From positions 1 to 50,619 of the forward strand of contig JAISWR010000013.1 in the NCBI GenBank assembly GCA_031270985.1: 50,619 bases of DNA, read 5' to 3'. The notes under the pieces were generated by a model that saw only the letters and a program-made list of their open reading frames with translations, was not told the DNA's origin and searched no databases. This DNA comes from Bacteroidales bacterium. Its GTDB lineage: Bacteria > Bacteroidota > Bacteroidia > Bacteroidales > UBA4181. The position numbers and the translations under genes were made by a program. Within the stretch, counting starts at the first letter, position 1, and the number at the start of each line of letters is the position of its first letter. This document shows positions 34,151 through 42,878 of this stretch, in pieces.

Positions 34151-35536
34151 ATGTCGTCGCATCAACATTCGCCCTTGGTATTAGGTACGGAACCCGTCCG
34201 TAAGTTGCTGGCGCAATACGCCTTTCCCGCCATTATTGCCATGACGGCGGCATCGCTGTACAACATCGTGGACAGCATTTTTATCGGGCATGGCATCCGC
34301 GAGGTTGGTGCGGACGGCATATCCAGGGATGTGGGACACCTCGCCATTGCAGGATTGGCGCTCACATACCCGCTGATGAACCTCGCCGCCGCCTTCGGAT
34401 CGTTGGTGGGCGTGGGTGCTTCCACACTCGTGTCCATCAAGTTAGGGCAAAAAGATTACCAAAGCGCCAACAGGGTGTTAGGTAATGTATTGGTTTTAAA
34501 CATTATACTTGGGGTTGTATTTTCGCTGCTCTGCTATCCTTTCCTCGACTCTATCCTGTATTTTTTTGGCGCCAGCGAACACACCATCCCCTACGCGCGG
34601 GATTTCATGCACATCATCCTGCTGGGCAATGTGGTGACGCACATGTATCTCGGACTGAATGCCATCATCCGTTCGGCGGGTAATCCGCATATGGCGATGT
34701 ACACCACGCTGCTCTCGGTAGGCGTCAATTGTCTGTTGGCGCCCCTGTTTATCTTCGGGTTCGAGTGGGGCATCAAAGGCGCGGCATGGGCGACCGTCAT
34801 CGCACAGATCATTTCGCTCGGCTTACAGATAATATATTTAACGAATCCCAATCGCGTGATAGGTTTCCGCAAAGGCATTTATCGGCTGAAAAAAGAATTG
34901 GTTAACGGCATCTTGTCCGTCGGTCTGTCGCCCTTCCTGATGAATATCTGTTCCTGTTTGATAGTGATTCTTATCAATCGCACCCTGAAAGAACACGATG
35001 GCGACGTTGCCATCAGCGCCTATGGCATCATCAACCGGATTATTTTCCTGTTTGTGATGGTGGTGATGGGGCTGAATCAGGGAATGCAGCCCATTGCAGG
35101 GTACAACTACGGGGCGCGACGGATCGACCGTGTGACTAAAGTGACGCACCTTTCCATCCGGTGGGCGGTAGGCATCACCTTGTTGGGCACAACAGTCTGT
35201 CAGTTGTTTCCACGCTTCATTGTCGGATGGTTCACCACCGACCTCAACACCATTGCCGCATCTGTCTTCGGGATGCGTCTCGTTTTTGCCGTGTTCCCGA
35301 TTGTGGGTTTTCAAATGGTGGCGTCCAACTTTTTCCTCTCTATCGGTAAACCCAAAATTGCCATATTCCTGTCGCTTACGCGGCAAATGCTCTTTCTGGT
35401 GCCATGCCTGCTGATATTGCCCCTTTTCTTCCAAACGTTGGGCGTGTGGCTCAGCTTGCCCATAGCGGATTCCGTGTCGGCAGCGGTAACTGCCGTCATG
35501 TTTGTCCGCACCATGAGATCGCTTAAACCTTCCTGA
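34151..35536 (+). CDS. MATE-family efflux transporter
   Basis: 461 residues with twelve predicted membrane segments. It starts with LLAQYAFPAIIAMTAASLYN followed by IVDSIFIGH, the MATE N-lobe signature. Both lobes are complete (AFGSLVGVGASTLVSIKLGQ; VVMGLNQGMQPIAGYNYGA). Members use Na+ or H+ gradients to export cationic drugs or metabolites; the substrate is unknown. It follows the sensor kinase by 63 bp on the same strand and may be co-transcribed and controlled by it. Confidence 0.94.
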   Translation: MSSHQHSPLVLGTEPVRKLLAQYAFPAIIAMTAASLYNIVDSIFIGHGIREVGADGISRDVGHLAIAGLALTYPLMNLAAAFGSLVGVGASTLVSIKLGQKDYQSANRVLGNVLVLNIILGVVFSLLCYPFLDSILYFFGASEHTIPYARDFMHIILLGNVVTHMYLGLNAIIRSAGNPHMAMYTTLLSVGVNCLLAPLFIFGFEWGIKGAAWATVIAQIISLGLQIIYLTNPNRVIGFRKGIYRLKKELVNGILSVGLSPFLMNICSCLIVILINRTLKEHDGDVAISAYGIINRIIFLFVMVVMGLNQGMQPIAGYNYGARRIDRVTKVTHLSIRWAVGITLLGTTVCQLFPRFIVGWFTTDLNTIAASVFGMRLVFAVFPIVGFQMVASNFFLSIGKPKIAIFLSLTRQMLFLVPCLLILPLFFQTLGVWLSLPIADSVSAAVTAVMFVRTMRSLKPS

Positions 35537-35576
35537 ACCTTCGACAATGATTGGGTTTGAAAAAAACGACACGGTA

Positions 35577-35611
35577 AAACCATTTGTGCATTTTATGCAC
35601 CGTTATGGTTT
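35577..35611 (+). other. Nested inverted repeat between MATE gene and dapF
   Basis: Outer arms AAACCAT (35577-35583) and ATGGTTT (35605-35611); inner arms GTGCAT (35586-35591) and ATGCAC (35595-35600) around a TTT loop. Together they form a 13-bp stem with a small internal loop. It is 41 bp after the MATE stop and about 220 bp before dapF. There is no following T-run, so it may be a regulatory hairpin or protein site rather than a simple terminator. The rest of this 293-bp gap is AT-rich and holds a TATCTTTG at 35671-35678 without a good -33 element. Confidence 0.6.
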
Positions 35612-35829
35612 AAAAACACGTATTTCAAAAAAAAATAAGTGTTATACGATGCTATTTCGACAAGTAGCATTATCTTTGACCCGCCGTTCGACAATGTCCA
35701 AATGTTTTTTTGATAAATTGTAAGACGAATGAACTTTCATTTTAAGCAAAAGTTAAAATTTCAAACTAAAATCAAAAGATACTTATTTTTATTGTAATTA
35801 TTAGTTTCTTTGTAGTAGATAAAAAACAC

Positions 35830-36678
35830 ATGAAGTTTACCAAAATGCACGGTTCGGGAAACGATTATGTCTACATTAATTGTTTCGAGGAGAAGGTGGA
35901 ACATCCTGAATCTTTGTCGGTTATCGTCAGCGACCGTCACAAAGGCATAGGATCGGACGGGCTGGTGTTGATCATGCCTTCAAACAGTTGTGATTTCCGC
36001 ATGAGAATGTTCAATGCCGACGGTTCGGAAGCCCAGATGTGCGGCAACGCATCCAGATGCGTAGGGAAATTTGTGTACGAAAACGGATTGACGCACAAAA
36101 CCGACGTGACGCTGGAAACGGCGGCAGGGGTGAGACATTTGCTGCTGTATCCCGAAAACGGCAAGGTACATCGCGTACAGGTGGACATGGGCGAGCCGGT
36201 GTTGCAAGCCGCCTCCATTCCTGTGGCGCTTGCGCTGGACAAGGTGGTGGATTACAACGTGCGGTTTTCATTCGGTACGCGTAACATTACCTGTGTGTCT
36301 ATGGGCAATCCGCACGCCGTGATTTTTGAAAACGACATCACGGGTCTGCCGGAAAAATACGGATCCGAGATAGAGCACCACGCGTTGTTCCCCGAACGAA
36401 TCAACGTCGAATTTGTACAATGTGTTTCCTCCACATTGCTGAAAATGAGGGTATGGGAACGGGGATCGGGCGAAACGCAAGCCTGCGGGACAGGCGCCTG
36501 TGCAGCGCTGGTGGCAACCGTCCTCAATGGCAAATCAGAGCGTAAGGCTACCGTCAGTCTGGCAGGCGGTGATCTTACCGTAGAATGGCGCGACAACAAT
36601 CGCGTTTATATGACAGGAAACGCTGTAACCGTGTTTCGTGGAGAATTTAACAACGAATCATCAACAATATTAATATAA
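35830..36678 (+). CDS. dapF: Diaminopimelate epimerase
   Basis: 282 residues. It converts LL-DAP to meso-DAP for lysine and peptidoglycan. It starts [20 protein letters not shown] and has both catalytic cysteines: Cys71 in [19 protein letters not shown] and Cys219 in [13 protein letters not shown]. The GNA in place of the commoner GNG around Cys71 is a difference from many proteobacterial enzymes. dapL follows after 7 bp, so LL-DAP formation and its epimerisation are encoded in one operon. Confidence 0.96.
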   Translation: MKFTKMHGSGNDYVYINCFEEKVEHPESLSVIVSDRHKGIGSDGLVLIMPSNSCDFRMRMFNADGSEAQMCGNASRCVGKFVYENGLTHKTDVTLETAAGVRHLLLYPENGKVHRVQVDMGEPVLQAASIPVALALDKVVDYNVRFSFGTRNITCVSMGNPHAVIFENDITGLPEKYGSEIEHHALFPERINVEFVQCVSSTLLKMRVWERGSGETQACGTGACAALVATVLNGKSERKATVSLAGGDLTVEWRDNNRVYMTGNAVTVFRGEFNNESSTILI

Positions 36679-36685
36679 AAATCGA

Positions 36686-37909
36686 ATGGCTTTAGTAAAC
36701 GAAAATTTTCTCCGATTGCCCGGCAGTTATCTATTTGCGGAGATTGCCAAAAAAATTGCCGCACACAAAAGCGAGTATCCCAATCACCACGTTATCAGTC
36801 TTGGTATAGGCGACGTGACGCAACCGCTGGCGCCTGTTGTCATCAAGGCGTTGCAGGACGCGACGCTCGAAATGGCGTCCGAAAAAACCATGCGGGGCTA
36901 TGCACCCGACCAAGGCTATCCGTTTCTGGTGAACGCCATCTTAAAAAACGATTTCGAAGCGCGCGGTATCTCTCTGGACGCTGACGAGATATTTGTGAGT
37001 GACGGCGCCAAAAGCGATACGGGCAACATTGGCGATATCCTGAGTGCGGACAATATCATTGCCATCACCGACCCCGTGTATCCCGTGTATGTGGATACCA
37101 ACGTGATGGCGGGACGCGCGGGAACGTTGATTGACGGCAGATGGAGCAACATTGAGTATCTGGATTGTACGGCAGAAAACAACTTTATCCCCGAACTTCC
37201 AAAGCAGCGCGTGGACGTGGTGTACCTCTGCTATCCCAATAATCCCACAGGCACCACCCTCACCCGCACCCACTTAAAAGCATGGGTGGATTATGCGCTT
37301 GCCAACGAAGTGCTTTTGCTGTACGATGCAGCCTATGAAGCGTTCATCACCGATCCGGAGGTGCCGCACAGCATTTACGAAATTGAAGGCGCCAAACAAT
37401 GCGCCATAGAGTTCCACAGTTTTTCAAAAACCGCAGGATTTACAGGTTTACGTTGCGCCTATACGGTGGTGCCGAAAGAATTGAAAGCCTATGCACAGGA
37501 AGACGCCGACATATCGCTGAATACGCTGTGGAAACGCAGACAATCCACCAAGTTCAACGGAACGGCATACATCGTGCAACGTGCCGCAGAAGCCACATAT
37601 TCGCCCGAAGGGAAACAACAAATCCGCGCAGTCATTGACTACTATATGGAAAACGCGCGCACCATCAAATCGGGGTTGGAAACACTCAACATGAAAGTAT
37701 ATGGCGGCGTCAATGCGCCCTACATCTGGGCAAAAACGCCTTACAACAAATCATCGTGGGAATATTTCGACTTCCTGCTCCACCATTTGCATATTGTTAC
37801 CACGCCCGGTTCAGGCTTCGGCAAAAGCGGGGAAGGATACATCCGCCTCACCGCCTTCGGCAACCGCAACGACACGCTGGAAGCCGTGAATAGAATGGTA
37901 AACAACTGA
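36686..37909 (+). CDS. dapL: LL-diaminopimelate aminotransferase
   Basis: 407 residues, class I/II PLP aminotransferase. It converts tetrahydrodipicolinate directly to LL-DAP, bypassing the succinyl or acetyl branches. Family wording: NFLRLPGSYLFAEIAKKIAA, VISLGIGDVTQPL, MRGYAPDQGYPFLV, FVSDGAKSDTGNIGDIL, CYPNNPTG and the PLP lysine Lys248 in HSFSKTAGFTGLRC. The product feeds DapF encoded just upstream. The DapL route is common in Bacteroidota. Confidence 0.95.
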   Translation: MALVNENFLRLPGSYLFAEIAKKIAAHKSEYPNHHVISLGIGDVTQPLAPVVIKALQDATLEMASEKTMRGYAPDQGYPFLVNAILKNDFEARGISLDADEIFVSDGAKSDTGNIGDILSADNIIAITDPVYPVYVDTNVMAGRAGTLIDGRWSNIEYLDCTAENNFIPELPKQRVDVVYLCYPNNPTGTTLTRTHLKAWVDYALANEVLLLYDAAYEAFITDPEVPHSIYEIEGAKQCAIEFHSFSKTAGFTGLRCAYTVVPKELKAYAQEDADISLNTLWKRRQSTKFNGTAYIVQRAAEATYSPEGKQQIRAVIDYYMENARTIKSGLETLNMKVYGGVNAPYIWAKTPYNKSSWEYFDFLLHHLHIVTTPGSGFGKSGEGYIRLTAFGNRNDTLEAVNRMVNN

Positions 37910-37983
37910 ACAAAAGGCATTCGCGTTGAAATTGCGGACGGACAGCGAACCGGAAAACGCTTTTCGCGCCGGCAAATGAGCGG

Positions 37984-39321
37984 CTACAAAATGTAAATGA
38001 TCCTGTGGTCTATCAAAATGAACATTATCCCTATCAATACGGAATAAAAAACGTACCAGTTCCACGCAATATAGTCACGGGGAGGAATTTTCAAATGGCG
38101 GTACACGTAGCCGATGAGAACAAATTTTTCAACAATATGGATAAGCCCCGAACCCAGCGCAATACCTACCACACCGTAGTATTGCACAAAAAACAGCGAA
38201 GTGGGAATATTGAGCGCCACCTCTATGATTGCCGCCCGCATCAGTACTTTGGTTTTTTTCATTCCGATGAGGATAGTTTGCGGAAACACGATGCGGCTGA
38301 TAATCATCAACTGGTACACCATAAATACGTCTGCACTGCGGTAAAAACTTTCGTTGAACAGAATTTTACCGTACAGCCATTTGCTAAGCATCATGACGAA
38401 AATGGACAACGGAAAAAGGATGTGCATCAGTCGCAACGACTTGACTTTGATTTCTTTCAGCACGGCGGGAATGTCTTTTTTTACCGAAAAACGCGGAATC
38501 AACGCATTGTGCAACCCCGAAGTCATCATCACGACAAAAGGCAATTCCTTACAGCCATAACGGAAAATGGCGAATTTTTCCTTATCAAAAGCAATGGTAG
38601 CCACCAATCCGTCCAAATACTGCGTGGAACCGCTGAGCAATGCGCTGAACATGATCGGATAACCGACATACAGATTGTTGAGGATAAACGGTACGGACAG
38701 TTTGAACTCCGCGTAACGGTACAACATGCGGATGAGCCACAAAAAGCGGAGAAAATTCATGCCGATAAGCCCCCATATCGCCGCTTCCAGCCCCCATCCC
38801 GCCATCACGGGGATACATACGGCTAAAATTTGCAGAAATGTGGAGATAATGCCGTACCAGAAGATATGCAACGACTTGTTCTGCAACAGGTAGATATGCT
38901 CAATGAGTGGCGTGGTGTTGCTCAAAATGAAGTAAACGACCAGCAGAAAAGGATACGGAATTTTGGAACCCTCCTCCGGACCGGCGCTATATATCAACAG
39001 TATCAACAAAGCAAAAGCAATGCTGAAAAGCAGCAACAGGATGAACGCGTTGTACAACTCCGGAGACTTGCCGTCCATTCGCTTGTGCTGCACAAAGGCA
39101 AGACTGCGCTGCGCCAACGGAAGAAACGACTGCATGATGCCGGTTACCCAGAAATAACTGAGCGCTCCGCTAATATACAACAGCATTTCCCAATCGCCGA
39201 TAGCGGTTTCGGACAACGGAACTTTGGTGAAATAGATGCTGATAACTAAAAAACACAAAAACCTCAAAAACTGAAAGGTCTGGAGCGCCGCAATATTATT
39301 GACTTTAAACGGAATTGGCAT
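37984..39321 (-). CDS. Polysaccharide flippase (Wzx/MOP family)
   Basis: 445 residues with about 12-14 hydrophobic segments (LQTFQFLRFLCFLVISIYFT at the start; VFYSVLIGIMFILIDHRIIY at the end). The layout fits the oligosaccharide flippases that move undecaprenyl-linked sugar units across the inner membrane. No glycosyltransferases or wzy/wzz genes are next to it, so it is not inside an O-antigen cluster here. It converges with dapL. On the minus strand two overlapping -7-like boxes, TATCTTTG (39347-39340) and TACCTTTG (39355-39348), lie just upstream. Confidence 0.85.
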   Translation of the reverse strand: MPIPFKVNNIAALQTFQFLRFLCFLVISIYFTKVPLSETAIGDWEMLLYISGALSYFWVTGIMQSFLPLAQRSLAFVQHKRMDGKSPELYNAFILLLLFSIAFALLILLIYSAGPEEGSKIPYPFLLVVYFILSNTTPLIEHIYLLQNKSLHIFWYGIISTFLQILAVCIPVMAGWGLEAAIWGLIGMNFLRFLWLIRMLYRYAEFKLSVPFILNNLYVGYPIMFSALLSGSTQYLDGLVATIAFDKEKFAIFRYGCKELPFVVMMTSGLHNALIPRFSVKKDIPAVLKEIKVKSLRLMHILFPLSIFVMMLSKWLYGKILFNESFYRSADVFMVYQLMIISRIVFPQTILIGMKKTKVLMRAAIIEVALNIPTSLFFVQYYGVVGIALGSGLIHIVEKFVLIGYVYRHLKIPPRDYIAWNWYVFYSVLIGIMFILIDHRIIYIL

Positions 39322-39784
39322 CTTTTTCTAAAGAGATAACAAAGATACAAAGGTACAAAATATAAAGTTGATTTCGTTGGGACAAACGTATCTAAAATAA
39401 TTTTCGCACACCCTTAACTCAACTTAAATTCTTTACGTTTACCCGTAAAACAACAAAAATGCACAAACGCTTTTCCCTGACACAACTGAAAACGTAGTGG
39501 AACGAGTTGGTAACATGTGAATACATGCGGATAAATTCATCAATTCCTCGTTGGACTGCAAAATTGTCCCCAGCCAGGGCTTCAAATCATACCAAAGTTG
39601 AAAAAGCGGGTGTGTGACATTCCGCCCTGTTTTTTCCGGAACATCCTAACGGCATTTTGGAATTATCTTGTTTCGGGTTCGTCAAAATCCGGATTACTTC
39701 CAGCGGGGTCGCTTCGCCAAGCTACTTCGGGTTGCATTTTGCAATACCGACCGGAAAGGTTTTTGATGCCGTCTCAGCCGCGTC
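39322..39784. other. 463-bp gap with possible repeat-derived sequence
   Basis: Between the flippase and the small HTH gene. No intact gene is recognised. On the minus strand a 46-codon stop-free stretch includes ATPLEVIRILTNPKQDNSKM and ends SGKNRAECHTPAFSTLV without a start, preceded by a stop. It has no function I can name and may be part of a dispersed intergenic repeat. The plus-strand open frame over the same bases lacks any signature. Confidence 0.4.
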
Positions 39785-39994
39785 TTATTCCAGCAAAGAG
39801 GAATAATAACTGAAAAAATCGTGATGCAACAGTCTTGAAATTTTTAAAAGGCTGTCCGTATCAATGCGGTAATTCTTGAAAATCTTGTAAATGTTGGAAG
39901 GATCACACTCTAATTGTTTCGCTAACCAGGCGGCAGTGTACCTTTCCTCTTTCATTTTTCTGCGTATCAATTCTCCAATATGAATTTCTTCCAT
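39785..39994 (-). CDS. Small helix-turn-helix regulator
   Basis: 69 residues, a single helix-turn-helix unit with little else: IGELIRRKMKEERYTAAWLA then KQLECDPSNIYKIFKNYRID. The second helix pair (TAAWLAKQL / DPSNIYKIF) is the expected DNA reader. Small Cro-like proteins of this wording are common in Bacteroidales. It is divergent from another HTH gene (40173-40520), and a 14-bp palindrome lies between them close to its own -7 box, so it may repress itself. Confidence 0.8.
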   Translation of the reverse strand: MEEIHIGELIRRKMKEERYTAAWLAKQLECDPSNIYKIFKNYRIDTDSLLKISRLLHHDFFSYYSSLLE

Positions 39995-40057
39995 GTGGCA
40001 ATCTGAATTATTATCTTGAAAATCAAAACTTTTGTTTACGACTATTTGTTTTTGGAA

Positions 40058-40071
40058 CGGAAATCTTTCCG
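40058..40071. promoter_or_regulatory. Palindromic operator candidate between divergent HTH genes
   Basis: CGGAAA-TC-TTTCCG, a perfect 6+6 palindrome with a 2-bp centre. It sits 4 bp from a minus-strand -7 box (TAAATTTG, 40083-40076), about where transcription toward the 69-residue HTH gene would start. This placement is typical for autorepression by a small Cro-like dimer. Confidence 0.5.
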
Positions 40072-40075
40072 GTCA

Positions 40076-40083
40076 CAAATTTA
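40076..40083 (-). promoter_or_regulatory. -7 box toward the 69-residue HTH gene
   Basis: Minus strand TAAATTTG. A TTTG (40103-40100) is present upstream but with a 16-bp spacer, shorter than usual. The leader to the ATG at 39994 would be about 75 nt. Confidence 0.4.
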
Positions 40084-40172
40084 TGTTATTTTGTCATACC
40101 AAATACTATGGATTGCAATAATTTTTTCTTAAAAAAAATAGTTTATTGTATTTCAGAGAATTAATTTAAAGC

Positions 40173-40520
40173 ATGAATAATATCTTAGAAAATATTATCG
40201 CATTGCGCTATAAATCAGGATTGTCACAAGAGAATATGGCGGAATTTTTGGGTATCAGCCAGAGCACATACAGTCTTTTAGAGAAAGGGAAAAGAGAGTT
40301 GAAGTACAGCACATTATTACAAATCGCAATAATGTTGAGGGTAAATATTATAGACATCATCACTTATCCGAAAAAATATGTGGACGCCGACCAATTGGGC
40401 GTGAGCGAAGGCATATTGGAGGAAAAGGTAACAGTGCAAATTGAACTGAAAAAGAGTAAAAAAGACAAAGTGTTGGGGCTAATATTCAACAAAAGTGATA
40501 TAGAAGCGCTTAATCGATAA
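40173..40520 (+). CDS. XRE-family helix-turn-helix regulator
   Basis: 115 residues. The N-terminal XRE domain (about 5-60) reads IIALRYKSGLSQENMAEFLG, ISQSTYSLLEKGKRELKYST and LLQIAIMLRV. A charged C-terminal part (EEKVTVQIELKKSKKDKVLG) may serve dimerisation. The target is unknown. It is divergent from the 69-residue HTH gene and followed after about 56 bp by a strong hairpin terminator. No toxin gene or phage gene is next to it. Confidence 0.88.
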   Translation: MNNILENIIALRYKSGLSQENMAEFLGISQSTYSLLEKGKRELKYSTLLQIAIMLRVNIIDIITYPKKYVDADQLGVSEGILEEKVTVQIELKKSKKDKVLGLIFNKSDIEALNR

Positions 40521-40576
40521 CTACAATTACTACAATACCTGTTTGAAGCGATCATCATCCGCAAGTGATACTCGTT

Positions 40577-40635
40577 GCTACAGGGAATAAGGGACTGTCT
40601 CGAAATTATCGGACAGTCCCTTTATTTCCTGTAGC
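40577..40635. terminator. Extended hairpin terminator (long inverted repeat)
   Basis: The core GGGACTGTC (40591-40599) pairs with GACAGTCCC (40612-40620), followed by TTTATTT. The pairing continues outward almost unbroken: GCTACAGGGAATAA on the left, TTATTTCCTGTAGC on the right. That gives arms of 23-24 nt with one bulge and one mismatch. It is well placed to end the XRE transcript. Its length also fits a small mobile-element or MITE end; see findings. Confidence 0.65.
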
Positions 40636-40858
40636 GAACGCCATTCCGTTATTTCGTTCTGTCAATATATTTTTAATTTGTTTTTGTGCCTTTGCCGAAT
40701 CAAAACATTTTAGATTAAAATAAAATTTAGTCATAATAAAAAAATTTGTGAACAAAAGTTTATATTCCGTACGATTATCGGTTTTTGCGCGTTCTGTCGC
40801 AGTGTTGTCGAAAACCATTGGAGTCCAATGCAGCTATTTTGATATTAATTTGTAAATC

Positions 40859-41359
40859 ATGATGTTCGGAAGATTTTTTTTTGTTTGCCGCGTTTGCGTT
40901 TGTTCCGTTTGCTCTTTTCCGCAGGAAAAGAAGCGATTACACGGCATCTCTGGGGTGCACCTAATTTCAATCCCGTGCTCAGGTCATATACAATCCCCTT
41001 GAAGATAGAAGCAGACGCGGGCTACATGACGGGGAACGCCGAGTGGAACGTGTATGCCTTTTATGCAAAAGCATACCGGTATTCGACGGATGCGTACCGT
41101 GAAATCTACCAGAGCGACGGCAGCACCCAAAACATGTTTGACGTCGGGATAGGGGTAAAATACCACGTGCTGCCGCTGTTCACAAAAAAATGCAAAACTT
41201 ACCGCACCGGAATGAATGTGCAGGCGTTCGTGGGAATGGCGGTGTATCCGCTGAAAAAACGTCGGCGTTTTCGGCGAGTTTGGATCCGGATGGTTTTCAC
41301 GCGACAGCGAGATACTCAATCAGAGCTTTTACCGTACAGGGCTGGCGGTAAAATTCTGA
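40859..41359 (+). pseudogene. Frameshifted outer-membrane beta-barrel gene
   Basis: Starting at ATG 40859 (MMFGRFFF), a signal-peptide-like stretch is split across frames at a T9 run (40874-40882): LFAAFAFVPFALF appears one frame off. The body is read in another frame (YTIPLKIEADAGYMTG, NVYAFYAKAYRYSTDAYREI, GIGVKYHVLPLF, GMNVQAFVGMAVYPLK). At an A6 run (41254-41259) the frame changes again, and the true end is GEFGSGWFSRDSEILNQSFY, RTGLAVKF, stop 41357-41359. The terminal Phe is typical of barrels. At least two or three indels in homopolymers break it. It was probably a ~160-residue outer-membrane protein. Confidence 0.65.
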
Positions 41360-41366
41360 CGGGCAG

Positions 41367-41399
41367 GTTGGATTTTTCCGGAAAATTGTATTACTTTTG
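41367..41399 (+). promoter_or_regulatory. Promoter for mnmE, giving a near-leaderless mRNA
   Basis: GTTG (41367-41370, TTG core), 21 bp spacer, TACTTTTG (41392-41399). The -7 box ends only 8 bp before the ATG at 41408, so the transcript should begin within a few bases of the start codon. Confidence 0.6.
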
Positions 41400-41407
41400 T
41401 GGGACAC

Positions 41408-42793
41408 ATGAGAGCGTCCATACCCGACAGTTCCACCATCTGCGCTGTGTCCACGCCTGCCGGACAGGGTGGCATAGCCGTCATCCGCGTGTCGGGCGGC
41501 GAAGCTGTTTCCGCATGCAACGGTATTTTCACGCCCGCCGCCGGCAAACCGTTGAAAGACCGTTTGTCCCACACCGTTGTTTTTGGCGTGGTGCGTTTTC
41601 CCGACGGAGGAGCAATCGACGAAGTATTGGCGACAGTGTTCCGTGCGCCCCATTCCTATACCGGAGAGGACACGGTGGAAATTTCCTGTCACGGATCGAC
41701 GTTCATCCAGCGGGAAATACTGAAATTGCTGTTGGCAAACGGTTGCCGGATGGCGCTTGCAGGCGAATTTACCCAGCGTGCGTTTCTGAACGGCAAACTT
41801 GACCTCTCGCAAGCCGAAGCGGTGGGCGACCTCATCGCTTCCTCATCAGAGGCGGCACACAGAATGGCAATACGCCAGATGCGCGGTGATTTCAGTAACA
41901 TGCTCGCACAGTTACGCGAAAAATTACTGCATTTCGCCGCTATGATAGAATTGGAACTAGATTTCGGCGAGGAAGATGTGGAATTTGCCAATCGCGAACA
42001 GCTCATGTCGCTTGCCGGCAATATCGAAAGCGTGATGACCCGCCTGTCGGACTCATTTGCAACGGGCAACGCCATCAAAAACGGTATTCCCGTCGCCATC
42101 ATCGGTGAAACGAACGCCGGAAAATCCACGTTGCTCAACCGCTTGCTGCACGAAGACAGAGCCATTGTATCCGATATTCACGGTACCACTCGCGACGCCA
42201 TTGAAGAGACGATCACCATCAGCGGAACGTTGTTTCGCTTCTCGGATACCGCCGGTATCCGCCACACCGAGAACGAAATCGAACAGCTTGGTATTGAACG
42301 TACTTTCCGTAAAATGGAGGAAGCAGTTGTCATCCTGTGGGTAATGGACTTGACGGAACCGTCCCGCTACCACAAAGAGATTGAGCAAAAATTGGCACAA
42401 ATGCAAGAAAAAAAAGTGATCGTGGTGTACAATAAAATCGACAAAATTTCCGGCAAACAGCAAACGGATACGCCGTTATATCGGGAAACCGTGTACATCT
42501 CCGCAAAAACAGGCAACGGTCTGGAACAGTTGGAGGTTGCGCTCATCGCTGCCATTCCGCACTTTGAAGAAAACGATATTGTGGTAACAAACCTGCGGCA
42601 CTATGAAGCGTTGACACATGCACTGCACGCTATTCGCCAGGTAATTGACGGCTTGCAAAACGGCGTTTCCGGAGACTTGCTGGCGCAGGACATCCGCGAA
42701 TGTATCACCTATTTGGGCAGTATCACCGGACAACACATCCACGCGGAAGACGTGCTGGAAAATATTTTTAAAAACTTTTGCATCGGAAAATAA
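41408..42793 (+). CDS. mnmE: tRNA modification GTPase MnmE
   Basis: 461 residues. With MnmG it adds the (carboxymethyl)aminomethyl group to U34 of certain tRNAs. The N-terminal domain is TrmE-type (TICAVSTPAGQGGIAVIRVS). The G domain, inserted in the helical domain, has G1 GETNAGKST (233-241), G2 around GTTRD, G3 DTAGIRHTE and G4 NKID. The protein ends with the invariant CIGK, whose Cys is needed for catalysis. I chose the ATG at 41408; a GTG at 41399 lies inside the -7 box. It precedes the queuosine genes, another U/G34 modification pathway. Confidence 0.96.
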   Translation: MRASIPDSSTICAVSTPAGQGGIAVIRVSGGEAVSACNGIFTPAAGKPLKDRLSHTVVFGVVRFPDGGAIDEVLATVFRAPHSYTGEDTVEISCHGSTFIQREILKLLLANGCRMALAGEFTQRAFLNGKLDLSQAEAVGDLIASSSEAAHRMAIRQMRGDFSNMLAQLREKLLHFAAMIELELDFGEEDVEFANREQLMSLAGNIESVMTRLSDSFATGNAIKNGIPVAIIGETNAGKSTLLNRLLHEDRAIVSDIHGTTRDAIEETITISGTLFRFSDTAGIRHTENEIEQLGIERTFRKMEEAVVILWVMDLTEPSRYHKEIEQKLAQMQEKKVIVVYNKIDKISGKQQTDTPLYRETVYISAKTGNGLEQLEVALIAAIPHFEENDIVVTNLRHYEALTHALHAIRQVIDGLQNGVSGDLLAQDIRECITYLGSITGQHIHAEDVLENIFKNFCIGK

Positions 42794-42857
42794 CTGTACG
42801 GCAATATGTTACAATAAAACCACACATCCGGCACAACGCTTGTTGAATTTTATTTCG

Positions 42858-42865
42858 TACCTTTG
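42858..42865 (+). promoter_or_regulatory. -7 box for the queuosine operon
   Basis: TACCTTTG. Transcription would begin near 42870-42872, so the leader of about 45 nt would consist almost wholly of the pseudoknot described at 42879-42915. No TTTG at the usual -33 distance. Confidence 0.55.
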
Positions 42866-42878
42866 TCGCGATCATATC

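Noticed and set aside
40885-41802. 305-codon plus-strand frame running from the broken barrel gene into mnmE
   Set aside because: After the A6 run it leaves the barrel frame and reads mnmE out of frame, giving Arg/His-rich nonsense. The real end is at 41357-41359 in another frame.
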